Of a stretch of DNA of 8,007 nucleotides, positions 1-4,821 are shown one piece after another. The DNA lies in NCBI GenBank assembly GCA_029007475.1, contig JAQXHW010000127.1, positions 1 through 8,007 on the forward strand, given 5' to 3'. The notes beneath the pieces are model-generated. The model searched no databases. It was not told the DNA's origin and saw nothing but the letters and a program-made list of their open reading frames with translations. The stretch is from Oscillospiraceae bacterium (GTDB lineage: Bacteria > Bacillota > Clostridia > Oscillospirales > Acutalibacteraceae). Positions within the stretch are counted from its first letter, which is position 1. Every line of letters starts with the position of its first letter. The translations under genes were made by a program, and so were the position numbers.

Positions 1-22
1 CGTCCTGTGCAGTAAAAGCCAT
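1..22 (-). CDS. tsf: Translation elongation factor Ts, N-terminal fragment (cut by window edge)
   Basis: Only the first seven codons are inside the window. They read MAFTAQD on the minus strand, a typical EF-Ts N-terminus in Clostridia. EF-Ts is the cytosolic nucleotide-exchange factor that regenerates EF-Tu-GTP from EF-Tu-GDP. The ATG (20-22) is preceded by a GAAAGGA ribosome binding site at 33-39. The gene starts 42 bases after the rpsB stop codon with no terminator between, as expected for the very conserved rpsB-tsf operon. The assignment rests on seven residues plus the neighbouring rpsB; the rest of the gene lies outside the window. Confidence 0.85.
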
Positions 23-64
23 TTTATGTCAATCCTTTCAAAAGTTATATTTACTAATAAGAAA

Positions 65-802
65 TTACTCTGCTGCTTCTTCTTCGGTTTCCTCTGTCTC
101 AACAGCAGCAGCGCCCATCTGGCCCTCTCTGCCCTCGATAACAGCAGAAGCCATAGCACCTGCGATTAACTTAACAGCGCGGATAGCGTCATCGTTGCCG
201 GGGATTACGTAGTCAACCTCATCGGGGTCGCAGTTTGTGTCAACGATAGCAACAACGGGAATACCGAGCTTGTGAGCCTCAGAAACGGCAATCTTCTCTT
301 TTCTGGGGTCAACAATGAAGAGTGCGCCGGGCATTTCTTCCATATCCTTGATACCGCCGAGGAACTTCTCGAGCTTCTCGATCTCAAGGTTTAGCTTGAT
401 AACTTCCTTCTTGGGAAGAAGATCAAATGTGCCGTCAGCCTCCATTGCGCGAAGCTGCTTGAGTCTGCCGACTCTTCTGCGGATGGTTGTGAAGTTTGTG
501 AGCATACCGCCGAGCCAACGAGCGTTTACATAGTAAGCGCCTGCACGCTCAGCCTCTTCCTTGATGCTGTCCATTGCCTGCTTCTTTGTGCCGACAAAGA
601 GAACTGACTTACCTTCAGCAGAAAGGTCACGAACAAAGCTGTAAGCGTCCTCGAGCTTCTTAACTGTTTTCTGAAGGTCGATAATGTAGATACCGTTTCT
701 CTCGGTAAAGATGTACTCGGACATCTTGGGGTTCCATCTTCTTGTCTGGTGACCGAAATGAACACCTGCTTCAAGAAGCTGTTTCATAGATACTACTGAC
801 AT
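65..802 (-). CDS. rpsB: 30S ribosomal protein S2
   Basis: S2 binds the 16S rRNA near the head-body junction of the small subunit and assembles late. The protein is 245 residues, normal for bacterial S2. It opens with the signature MKQLLEAGVHFGHQTRRWNP (from residue 6), has the conserved WLGGMLTNF block in the first half and IVDTNCDPDEVDY in the second, and ends in a short acidic tail. The ATG at 800-802 was chosen because a near-perfect TTAGGAGG lies seven bases upstream. The open frame continues 30 codons further up to 892, but those codons fall in the structured leader, lack a ribosome binding site and do not resemble S2. The gene is co-directional with tsf and probably co-transcribed from the promoter at 917-945. 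Confidence 0.98.
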   Translation of the reverse strand: MSVVSMKQLLEAGVHFGHQTRRWNPKMSEYIFTERNGIYIIDLQKTVKKLEDAYSFVRDLSAEGKSVLFVGTKKQAMDSIKEEAERAGAYYVNARWLGGMLTNFTTIRRRVGRLKQLRAMEADGTFDLLPKKEVIKLNLEIEKLEKFLGGIKDMEEMPGALFIVDPRKEKIAVSEAHKLGIPVVAIVDTNCDPDEVDYVIPGNDDAIRAVKLIAGAMASAVIEGREGQMGAAAVETEETEEEAAE

Positions 803-910
803 GTTTATTCCTCCTAAGGTTAAACCTCCGACAGACTCTTGAATTTTGCCGCTAATACTGAAGTTTTGGGCTTCAATACACCAAATGGGCAAGCCTGCCG
901 TGCGTAGTGC
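803..910 (-). promoter_or_regulatory. 5' leader of rpsB, possible autoregulatory RNA
   Basis: From the predicted start near 910 the transcript has about 108 untranslated bases. Two small hairpins are visible: GGCA-GGCU-UGCC near the 5' end, with flanking CAC/GUG that could extend it, and UGAAG-CCCAAAA-CUUCA in the middle. Close to the ribosome binding site is an AGGUUUAACCU inverted repeat. Leaders of rpsB are known sites of S2 autoregulation in Proteobacteria. Whether this one binds S2 is inference, and I cannot match it to a named Firmicutes leader family from memory. Confidence 0.45.
810..817 (-). promoter_or_regulatory. Ribosome binding site that fixes the rpsB start
   Basis: On the minus strand this reads TTAGGAGG, seven bases before the ATG at 802. 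It excludes the longer in-frame start at 892. A second GGAGG lies a little further upstream (about 827-831) inside the leader, without a start codon at a suitable distance. Confidence 0.9.
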
Positions 911-916
911 CTAAAT

Positions 917-945
917 ATTTTACCAAAAACTTTTGCTAAAGTCAA
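917..945 (-). promoter_or_regulatory. Sigma-A type promoter of the rpsB-tsf operon
   Basis: On the minus strand the -35 box is TTGACT (940-945), the spacer is exactly 17 bases (923-939) and the -10 box is TAAAAT (917-922). The bases just upstream of the -10 box are TTTGG. Transcription is expected to start near 909-911. This is the closest match to the housekeeping consensus in the left half of the window, as expected for a ribosomal protein operon. Confidence 0.88.
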
Positions 946-991
946 GGATTTTCTTTAGGTTTTATCGAGTTTTTGCGATTTTTTGTCTCAA

Positions 992-1011
992 CAAAATATC
1001 AACATATTTTG
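992..1011. repeat. Perfect inverted repeat, operator-like
   Basis: CAAAATAT and ATATTTTG are perfect 8-base arms around a CAAC centre. The element lies about 47 bases upstream of the rpsB -35 box and 80 bases past the hydrolase terminator, in otherwise featureless AT-rich sequence. It could be a protein binding site or chance in AT-rich DNA. The wider gap 946-1093 holds no gene that I can support. Confidence 0.3.
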
Positions 1012-1093
1012 AACGTGAATTAGGTTTTTCCGCCTTACCTGTCAAGTTTAGAAATTTATATATAGATATTCCCTATTATATCCTGAAAATCCG

Positions 1094-1124
1094 CAAAGAA
1101 AAGCAGCCGCTTTCGCGACTGCTT
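1094..1124 (-). terminator. Intrinsic terminator of the SleB-domain hydrolase gene
   Basis: Read on the minus strand, AAGCAGUCGC and GCGGCUGCUU form a 10-pair stem with one G-U wobble, closed by a GAAA tetraloop (arms 1115-1124 and 1101-1110). A T-rich tail, TTTCTTTG-like, follows down to 1094. It sits about 30 bases after the hydrolase stop codon and separates that gene from the rpsB promoter. Confidence 0.85.
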
Positions 1125-1155
1125 CAAAGATTGCGTATTATGTCGTTTCAGATGA

Positions 1156-1944
1156 TTACCATCTGTCGAAGAATCTGTGGCTGTTGTGCTCAACAACGAA
1201 CTCCTGTGACTCATGCCATCCGCTTACGCAGAGGTTCGGTGCGTAGAAGTACAGGATTCTGTGCTGAACTACTGCGCCGCCTTCGTCAAAAATGAACTCG
1301 ATTGCATCGAGAACGTCCTGGTTAGGAGCCATGTGAAGTGAACCGTAGTAACCACAGCTTGTTCTTACTGATTCAACTGTGGGATAACCGTCGGCAATCA
1401 TGGTGTCACGGATAGCCTGAGCTACAAGTGCTGCACCGATATAACCTTCGGCACCTGCCTCACCCATTACAAGACGTCCGAGGATGTCTCTGTCGTAAGC
1501 GTCAAGCGTTACGCTGTAGCTAACATATTTGGGGTCGGGGTTTGAGATATTAAGAAGATACTTGCCGCCTGTTGCGGGAGCTGAAGTTGCAGCTGCGGGC
1601 TTCTTTACTGTCTCCACAGGTGTTTCTGCTGCCTGCTGAGCCTGCTTTTCTGCCTCTGCTGCCTCAGTCTCTTCGATATCAGCGAGAGTTTCCTCTGTAT
1701 TTTTCTTAGCTGCGTCGAATGCCTGGGCTCTGAGTACTGTCTCTGCACTACTCTTATCAGCGAGAATCTGATTAGCCTTGAAGGTTGATTCGTTTAAGAT
1801 TTCCTCTGTTGCTTCTGTGCTGCTGACTACTACGGGGCTTGTAGTTTGTGCGCTTACAAAAAAAGCTGCACAGGGAATAATTGCGATTGTTGCGATGAGT
1901 GATAATGATATTACAGCAGCAAACCTTTTGAAATTACTATTCAA
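1156..1944 (-). CDS. Secreted SleB-family cell wall hydrolase
   Basis: The 262-residue product begins with a signal peptide: basic MNSNFKR, a hydrophobic core at residues 8-30 and a likely cut after VSA (residue 32). Residues 33-127 are a low-complexity Ala/Glu/Thr-rich linker ending in a Pro/Ala/Thr stretch. Residues about 147-262 match the SleB-type hydrolase domain (lytic cleavage of peptidoglycan glycan strands). LVMGEAGAEG carries the presumed catalytic Glu162, followed by the AALVAQAIRD helix, and the domain ends with the family-typical ILYFYAP and NSHRFF motifs. Cys197 and Cys239 could form a disulfide. No LysM, SLH or other wall-binding repeat is visible. The TTG start (1942-1944) lies eight bases after AAGGAGG; an in-frame ATG at 2016 has no ribosome binding site and falls in the leader. 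It could act in vegetative wall turnover or in spore germination; the sequence does not decide. Confidence 0.85.
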   Translation of the reverse strand: MNSNFKRFAAVISLSLIATIAIIPCAAFFVSAQTTSPVVVSSTEATEEILNESTFKANQILADKSSAETVLRAQAFDAAKKNTEETLADIEETEAAEAEKQAQQAAETPVETVKKPAAATSAPATGGKYLLNISNPDPKYVSYSVTLDAYDRDILGRLVMGEAGAEGYIGAALVAQAIRDTMIADGYPTVESVRTSCGYYGSLHMAPNQDVLDAIEFIFDEGGAVVQHRILYFYAPNLCVSGWHESQEFVVEHNSHRFFDRW

Positions 1945-1952
1945 AAATTCGT

Positions 1953-1959
1953 CCTCCTT
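1953..1959 (-). promoter_or_regulatory. Ribosome binding site supporting a TTG start
   Basis: The minus strand reads AAGGAGG followed by eight bases and then TTG (1942-1944). This strong site immediately before the signal peptide is the reason for choosing the non-ATG start of the hydrolase. Confidence 0.85.
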
Positions 1960-2192
1960 ATTTCCGGGATGCAATATTATTAGTATCGCGCACACCTCTT
2001 TATGAAGTGCTCCCATGACAACTCAGCCGAAAATGTCACGTCGGAATGACAGCACCAAGTCCCTTCAGGCGGGATCATAAATTTTGGGTATCTATTCCGA
2101 TTTTCGAAAGCGTTGCTTTTTAGCATTTCGCTAAATCACACAATCTTGAGTATGATTAAACCATATTATTTCAAAAATTGCAAAAAAGTTAC
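1960..2192 (-). promoter_or_regulatory. Long structured leader of the hydrolase gene, candidate cis-regulatory RNA
   Basis: If the promoter at 2199-2228 is used, about 245 bases are transcribed before the TTG start. In RNA order I see: a perfect UUUAGC/GCUAAA hairpin (2119-2135); UCGGAAU (2100-2094), which is fully complementary to AUUCCGA (2047-2041); UCCC/GGGA around GCCUGAA; GGUGCU (2056-2051), which pairs with AGCACU (2011-2006); and UGUCA (2051-2047), UGACA (2038-2034) and UGUCA (2020-2016), where the middle copy can pair with either neighbour. Such exclusive pairings are typical of riboswitches. Genes for SleB and NlpC/P60 hydrolases are common targets of the c-di-AMP (ydaO/yuaA) riboswitch, but I could not find that class's conserved blocks here. 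The class is therefore unassigned. Confidence 0.5.
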
Positions 2193-2195
2193 AAA

Positions 2196-2253
2196 AGAAT
2201 TATAATTCTGTTTTCGAATTATAATCAACTTATATTTCTTTTTTAGAATTATA
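2196..2253. repeat. Three GAATTATA elements and a 14-bp palindrome over the hydrolase promoter
   Basis: AGAATTATAATTCT (2196-2209) is a perfect 14-bp palindrome that contains the -10 box. The half-element GAATTATA recurs in the same orientation at 2216-2223, over the spacer/-35 junction, and at 2246-2253, upstream of the -35. The arrangement resembles an operator cluster. It is superficially similar to Fur/PerR-type boxes, but no regulator can be named from this. Confidence 0.35.
2199..2228 (-). promoter_or_regulatory. Probable promoter of the hydrolase gene
   Basis: On the minus strand the -35 box is TTGATT (2223-2228), the spacer is 18 bases and the -10 box is a perfect TATAAT (2199-2204). 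The start would be near 2192. An alternative exists downstream: TTGCAA (2178-2183), 17 bases, then TTTAAT (2155-2160), which would shorten the leader by about 45 bases but keep its structured core. The region is very AT-rich, so chance matches are likely. Confidence 0.55.
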
Positions 2254-2330
2254 TTTCGTGAATTTATACAAAATTTTTATTCATATTTCGTCACTGTTGC
2301 GAAAGGGCACAAACTTTCAAAAGTCGCAGA

Positions 2331-2612
2331 TTAGCTAAAATATTTTAGTTTCTTTGTCTTTTTTTGTGATATTTTGATATTATTACAGACCAAGATGGTA
2401 TCTTCGCCTATTAATTCAATATCTTGCCATGGGATTATTATATCCTCGTTTCTGCCCAATATGCCGAATAATCGAGGCTTTCCGTAAACTATTACCGACT
2501 TTACCTGTGAGGTACAGGTGTCAACCTCAACGTCATCGACAAATCCAATTCTAACTCCGTTTTGGCTGTTTATTACCTCCTTGTGTCTTAAATCTACTAC
2601 TCTGCAAAGCAT
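2331..2612 (-). CDS. YlmC/YmxH-family PRC-barrel protein
   Basis: This 93-residue protein has the PRC-barrel pattern of the YlmC/YmxH family. It shows MLCRVVDLRHKEVIN at the start, then GVRIGFVDDVEVDT, a GKPRLFGILGR turn, and IIIPWQDIELIGEDTILV, followed by a short Lys-rich tail. The family is widespread in spore-forming Firmicutes and often called sporulation-associated; the biochemical role is not established. The ATG at 2610-2612 has an AAAGGGTGA ribosome binding site five bases upstream, and starting there gives the family's usual N-terminus; an in-frame extension up to 2660 does not fit. It is divergent from the membrane-protein cassette, with 171 bases between starts. No convincing sigma-A or sporulation-sigma promoter was found for it, and no T-tailed terminator follows, so transcripts may run on toward the hydrolase leader. 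Confidence 0.85.
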   Translation of the reverse strand: MLCRVVDLRHKEVINSQNGVRIGFVDDVEVDTCTSQVKSVIVYGKPRLFGILGRNEDIIIPWQDIELIGEDTILVCNNIKISQKKTKKLKYFS

Positions 2613-2735
2613 ATTTTCACCCTTTCCCCTGTCCGTACACCATATATCTATTCGCCGCACTCCCTTATTATTACATTTAATATATAGTCTTTTGTTTGCA
2701 GTTTATGACGAATAATGAATTTTTTGTGATATATA

Positions 2736-2763
2736 TTGAAAAAATGCTTTCTTGTGGTAAAAT
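2736..2763 (+). promoter_or_regulatory. Promoter of the two-gene membrane-protein cassette
   Basis: TTGAAA (2736-2741), a 16-base spacer and TAAAAT (2758-2763), with an upstream TG (2755-2756) near the position of an extended -10 element. The start would be near 2770, which leaves only about 14 untranslated bases before the ATG. Confidence 0.7.
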
Positions 2764-2783
2764 AGGCAGTATGGAGGCGAGTT

Positions 2784-3440
2784 ATGAATACGATTTTTAA
2801 GAACAAACCAATATCTCTGAATAATAAAATATACAACGCTCTGCTTTATCTTCTATCAATCGCCGCCACAGCACCTATGCTGATGCCTGTTGTTGTCGGC
2901 TTTATGAGTAACTTTACGAGAGTTGAGATTTCTCCTATATACCTAATCTTCAGGGGTCTTGCCGCTATCGCGATTATTCTTGCCGTGAATGTATTTGTTA
3001 TTAACGGAAACACATCCTTCTTTTTATTTGCAGGAATTTTGACAACCATAACGGTTGTGTTTCCGCTTATTGAAAATATAAACACCTTATCGGCTCAGAT
3101 TGCTTTCTCCCAAAAGTACGGCATGAATATTGATTTATCTCAATATCTTCTTACTGTGATTGAATACTCCCTATTCTTTCTTGTTAGCCTTATTACTACG
3201 CTTTACTCAGTCGGCTTTTTCAGATTCCCTGTAGTTGTTATGGCACTGAGTCTGCCTGCAGCCATTGCCGCTCAATATGACGTTATTGTTAGGGCTGTTA
3301 AGTTTGAAATGGGATTATACGATGTTCTGTGCTTTGCCTGTACGGTTACGGCTTCACTAATCCCCTTAGTCCTTGTGCTTGCCTGTAAGAATTCTAAAAT
3401 TACAAAAAGCAAAAAATACTCCCCAAAGAGGTACGCCTGA
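2784..3440 (+). CDS. Six-helix integral membrane protein, unrecognised family
   Basis: The 218-residue product is dominated by hydrophobic segments at about 19-41, 53-73, 78-96, 122-146, 148-166 and 179-201. A hydrophilic loop of about 25 residues (IENINTLSAQ to the IDLSQ region) separates helices 3 and 4, and the C-terminal tail is strongly basic (KNSKITKSKKYSPKRYA), which suggests both ends are cytoplasmic. The start is set by GGAGG (2773-2777) six bases before the ATG. The TGA stop shares one base with the next start (TGATG), so the pair is almost certainly one operon with coupled translation. I recognise no family, no catalytic motif and no ABC or channel signature. The downstream partner has the same size class and helix number, so the two may act as a heteromeric membrane complex; that is inference. 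Confidence 0.85.
   Translation: MNTIFKNKPISLNNKIYNALLYLLSIAATAPMLMPVVVGFMSNFTRVEISPIYLIFRGLAAIAIILAVNVFVINGNTSFFLFAGILTTITVVFPLIENINTLSAQIAFSQKYGMNIDLSQYLLTVIEYSLFFLVSLITTLYSVGFFRFPVVVMALSLPAAIAAQYDVIVRAVKFEMGLYDVLCFACTVTASLIPLVLVLACKNSKITKSKKYSPKRYA
3425..3431 (+). promoter_or_regulatory. Ribosome binding site of the second membrane protein, inside the first gene
   Basis: AAAGAGG within the last codons of the first cassette gene lies eight bases before the ATG at 3440. Together with the TGATG overlap this indicates translational coupling. Confidence 0.7.
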
Positions 3441-4054
3441 TGAAAATATTAAAGAACCCTGTTTTCACAGAGGAGAAAAAGCTTCCCGTTGCCATTATTT
3501 GCGTAGGAGTTTTAGCCCTGCTTCTCTCGTTTATTAACATAACCTTTAATTTCGCCGCTGAGGTCTCTTACGTTGCTGTCAGCTTCAATAAGCTGGCATC
3601 GGTTATCTCGATTTTCCCCCTTGCATGGTGTTTAAGCACGGTGCTCCTTATGAAAACAAAAAAGGTATTCTTCGCAAAGCTGCCTGCTTATGTTTCCTGC
3701 GCAATGCTTGTACTCGCATACATTCTTTTCTTTATCCTTAAAGGGCAAGAGAATGTGGTAACCAACTTATTCTTATTTATGGTCTTGGTTTTGGCTGTTT
3801 ACCCCCTGATTGTTGCAACCCTCACCTTTGAGGGCAGAATCTACAATAGAGTTTTCGCTGTGGTTTTTACTGCCGTGCTCATAGTTGTTTGTGTTGCTTC
3901 TTTCATTGTGATTTCCATATATCTTAAAACTGTTGATACGCTTCTCTTTGTGCCCACACTCCTGTATGTAATGCTCCTGCTTATGGTTTTATCCTTTAAG
4001 TTAGAGCCCTTAAAGAAGAAAAATACAAACGAACCCGTAAACAACAATCTATAA
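3440..4054 (+). CDS. Second six-helix integral membrane protein, unrecognised family
   Basis: The 204-residue product has a short polar N-terminus (MKILKNPVFTEEKK), hydrophobic helices at about 15-36, 51-71, 79-101, 106-128, 137-161 and 167-187, and a Lys/Asn-rich cytoplasmic-type tail ending PVNNNL. Loops are very short, so no extracytoplasmic domain or enzymatic site is apparent; charged residues within helices are few. It starts at the overlapping TGATG of the previous gene. Its length and six-helix plan parallel the upstream protein, but I see no clear sequence repeat between them by eye, so paralogy is only a possibility. A terminator follows within five bases of the stop, so the operon has just these two genes. 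Function unknown. Confidence 0.85.
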   Translation: MKILKNPVFTEEKKLPVAIICVGVLALLLSFINITFNFAAEVSYVAVSFNKLASVISIFPLAWCLSTVLLMKTKKVFFAKLPAYVSCAMLVLAYILFFILKGQENVVTNLFLFMVLVLAVYPLIVATLTFEGRIYNRVFAVVFTAVLIVVCVASFIVISIYLKTVDTLLFVPTLLYVMLLLMVLSFKLEPLKKKNTNEPVNNNL

Positions 4055-4058
4055 ATGC

Positions 4059-4100
4059 AAAGCATCCGCCTGCAAATCACAGACGGATGCTTTCCTTTTT
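4059..4100 (+). terminator. Intrinsic terminator of the membrane-protein cassette
   Basis: AAAGCATCCG (4059-4068) and CGGATGCTTT (4084-4093) form a perfect 10-pair stem. It extends by CTG/CAG after one mismatch, with a CAAATCA loop, and is followed by CCTTTTT. On the minus strand the same hairpin lies just after the convergent lipoprotein gene, but its U-tract there is poor (TTTGCATTTA), so it would be at best a weak bidirectional terminator. Confidence 0.9.
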
Positions 4101-4111
4101 ACACGGACATA

Positions 4112-4582
4112 TTAATATACTATCAAATTCTTAAAGTTGTTTTCGAGGGTTTCTCGCGTTACTCCTTCAAAGCTGGAGTCAACTAAATCCACAAGAAGAA
4201 AATTATCCACGCTTTTGGCGGTATTCACCTTCATGGTTTTATTCCGCTGTAACTCATGCTTTCGTGTTTCGGTCATGGAGCGAGCTTTTTCGGGAGTATC
4301 AAACTTATAAATATATATCATATGGTCAATATTTCCTGCATCATCAAAAATGACTGTCCAAATATAAGCGTCATAGTAATTTATTACAAGTATATTATCA
4401 TCGGTTACAAGATTTTCAATATCCTCAGCGCTCTTAAGAGAATACACCAAGTTTATATTTACATCTTCCCCTGCATTTGTATCAAGCCCTTTCACGCTGG
4501 AGTTACATCCCCAGAGCGTGCAAAACATAGCGGCTACTGCGAGGAAGAACGCAACAGCCTTTACTGTCATATAATTTTTCAT
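4112..4582 (-). CDS. Small predicted lipoprotein, unrecognised family
   Basis: The 156-residue product starts with a lipoprotein signal: MKNYMTVK, a hydrophobic core at 9-23 and a lipobox LWGC with the acylated cysteine at residue 26. The mature part is about 130 residues, mixed and soluble, likely anchored on the outer face of the cytoplasmic membrane. Visible elements are a Tyr-rich strand pair (INYYDAYIWTVIFDD and IDHMIYIYKF), then a charged helix (DTPEKARSMTETRKHELQRN) and a final strand (VDNFLLVDLVD). This layout is loosely like small Clostridia lipoproteins of the DUF4358 type, but I do not assert membership. The ATG at 4580-4582 follows GGGTGG (4587-4592); the frame extends upstream only to a TTG at 4594. 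It has its own promoter and stands alone, convergent with the membrane-protein cassette. Confidence 0.8.
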   Translation of the reverse strand: MKNYMTVKAVAFFLAVAAMFCTLWGCNSSVKGLDTNAGEDVNINLVYSLKSAEDIENLVTDDNILVINYYDAYIWTVIFDDAGNIDHMIYIYKFDTPEKARSMTETRKHELQRNKTMKVNTAKSVDNFLLVDLVDSSFEGVTRETLENNFKNLIVY

Positions 4583-4638
4583 AATGCCACCCAATTTATA
4601 GTAAAAAATTTTTATCGGAGCACAAGGTATTGACTGCC

Positions 4639-4655
4639 TTTTACTCAGAGTAAAA
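4639..4655. repeat. 17-bp palindrome in the lipoprotein leader
   Basis: TTTTACTC and GAGTAAAA are perfect 8-base arms around a single central A. It lies about 55 bases downstream of the lipoprotein transcription start and 57 bases before the start codon. One central base is too short for an RNA loop, so a DNA-binding dimeric regulator is the more likely reader if it is functional. Confidence 0.4.
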
Positions 4656-4717
4656 ATTTGAATATTTTTAAGGAAGTTTTCCTAAGTTAAGCAAAATCCC
4701 TCTTTAGTGTATGAATG

Positions 4718-4746
4718 AGTTTAACATTAAAGTCCACATTTTTCAA
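4718..4746 (-). promoter_or_regulatory. Probable promoter of the lipoprotein gene
   Basis: On the minus strand: TTGAAA (4741-4746), 17-base spacer (4724-4740), TAAACT (4718-4723). Transcription would start near 4711, giving an untranslated leader of about 128 bases. It lies only about a dozen bases beyond the ATPase operon terminator, as expected for a separate unit. Confidence 0.6.
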
Positions 4747-4759
4747 ACAACAATATTGT

Positions 4760-4800
4760 AAAAAAAATGACGTCTGTGTTACTATGCACAGACGTCATTT
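4760..4800 (-). terminator. Strong intrinsic terminator of the V-type ATPase operon
   Basis: Read on the minus strand, AAATGACGTCTGTG and CACAGACGTCATTT form a perfect 14-pair stem (4787-4800 with 4765-4778) around an eight-base loop. The 3' side continues into eight consecutive T (4767-4760). It begins 21 bases after the atpD stop codon, so atpD is the last gene of the operon. Confidence 0.95.
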
Positions 4801-4821
4801 ATTTTCTTATATAGAATTATA

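Noticed and set aside
803..892. In-frame N-terminal extension of rpsB by 30 codons
   Set aside because: These codons lie in the structured leader, do not resemble S2 and have no ribosome binding site, whereas TTAGGAGG precedes the internal ATG at 802.
1017..1045. Second upstream rpsB promoter with a perfect TTGACA (-35) on the minus strand at 1040-1045
   Set aside because: The hexamer 17 bases downstream is TAATTC, a poor -10 box, and the promoter at 917-945 is clearly better. A minor start is possible but not supportable.
933..1295. Plus-strand open frame of 120 codons
   Set aside because: It overlaps the rpsB promoter, the hydrolase terminator and the hydrolase 3' end, is rich in Arg/Cys from reverse reading, and has no ribosome binding site or recognisable product.
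1945..2016. In-frame ATG giving the hydrolase 24 more residues
   Set aside because: No Shine-Dalgarno sequence before 2016. The extension would bury the signal peptide behind a polar N-terminus, and AAGGAGG sits correctly before the TTG at 1944.
1960..2192. Assignment of the hydrolase leader to the c-di-AMP (ydaO/yuaA) riboswitch
   Set aside because: Gene context fits, but I could not locate the conserved GGGG-rich and CCGUCAGCUAA-like blocks of that class, so no class name is given.
2281..2330. Terminator after the YlmC/YmxH-like gene
   Set aside because: Only a short TGCGA/TCGCA pairing with a long loop and no T-tract is visible.
2613..2735. Sporulation-sigma promoter for the YlmC/YmxH-like gene
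   Set aside because: A CATAAACT sequence on the minus strand resembles a -10 element of that type, but no properly spaced -35 element is present.
4256..4633. Plus-strand open frame of 125 codons opposite the lipoprotein gene
   Set aside because: It lies antisense to a gene with a clear lipobox and ribosome binding site; its own protein looks like random translation and no terminator or promoter fits it.
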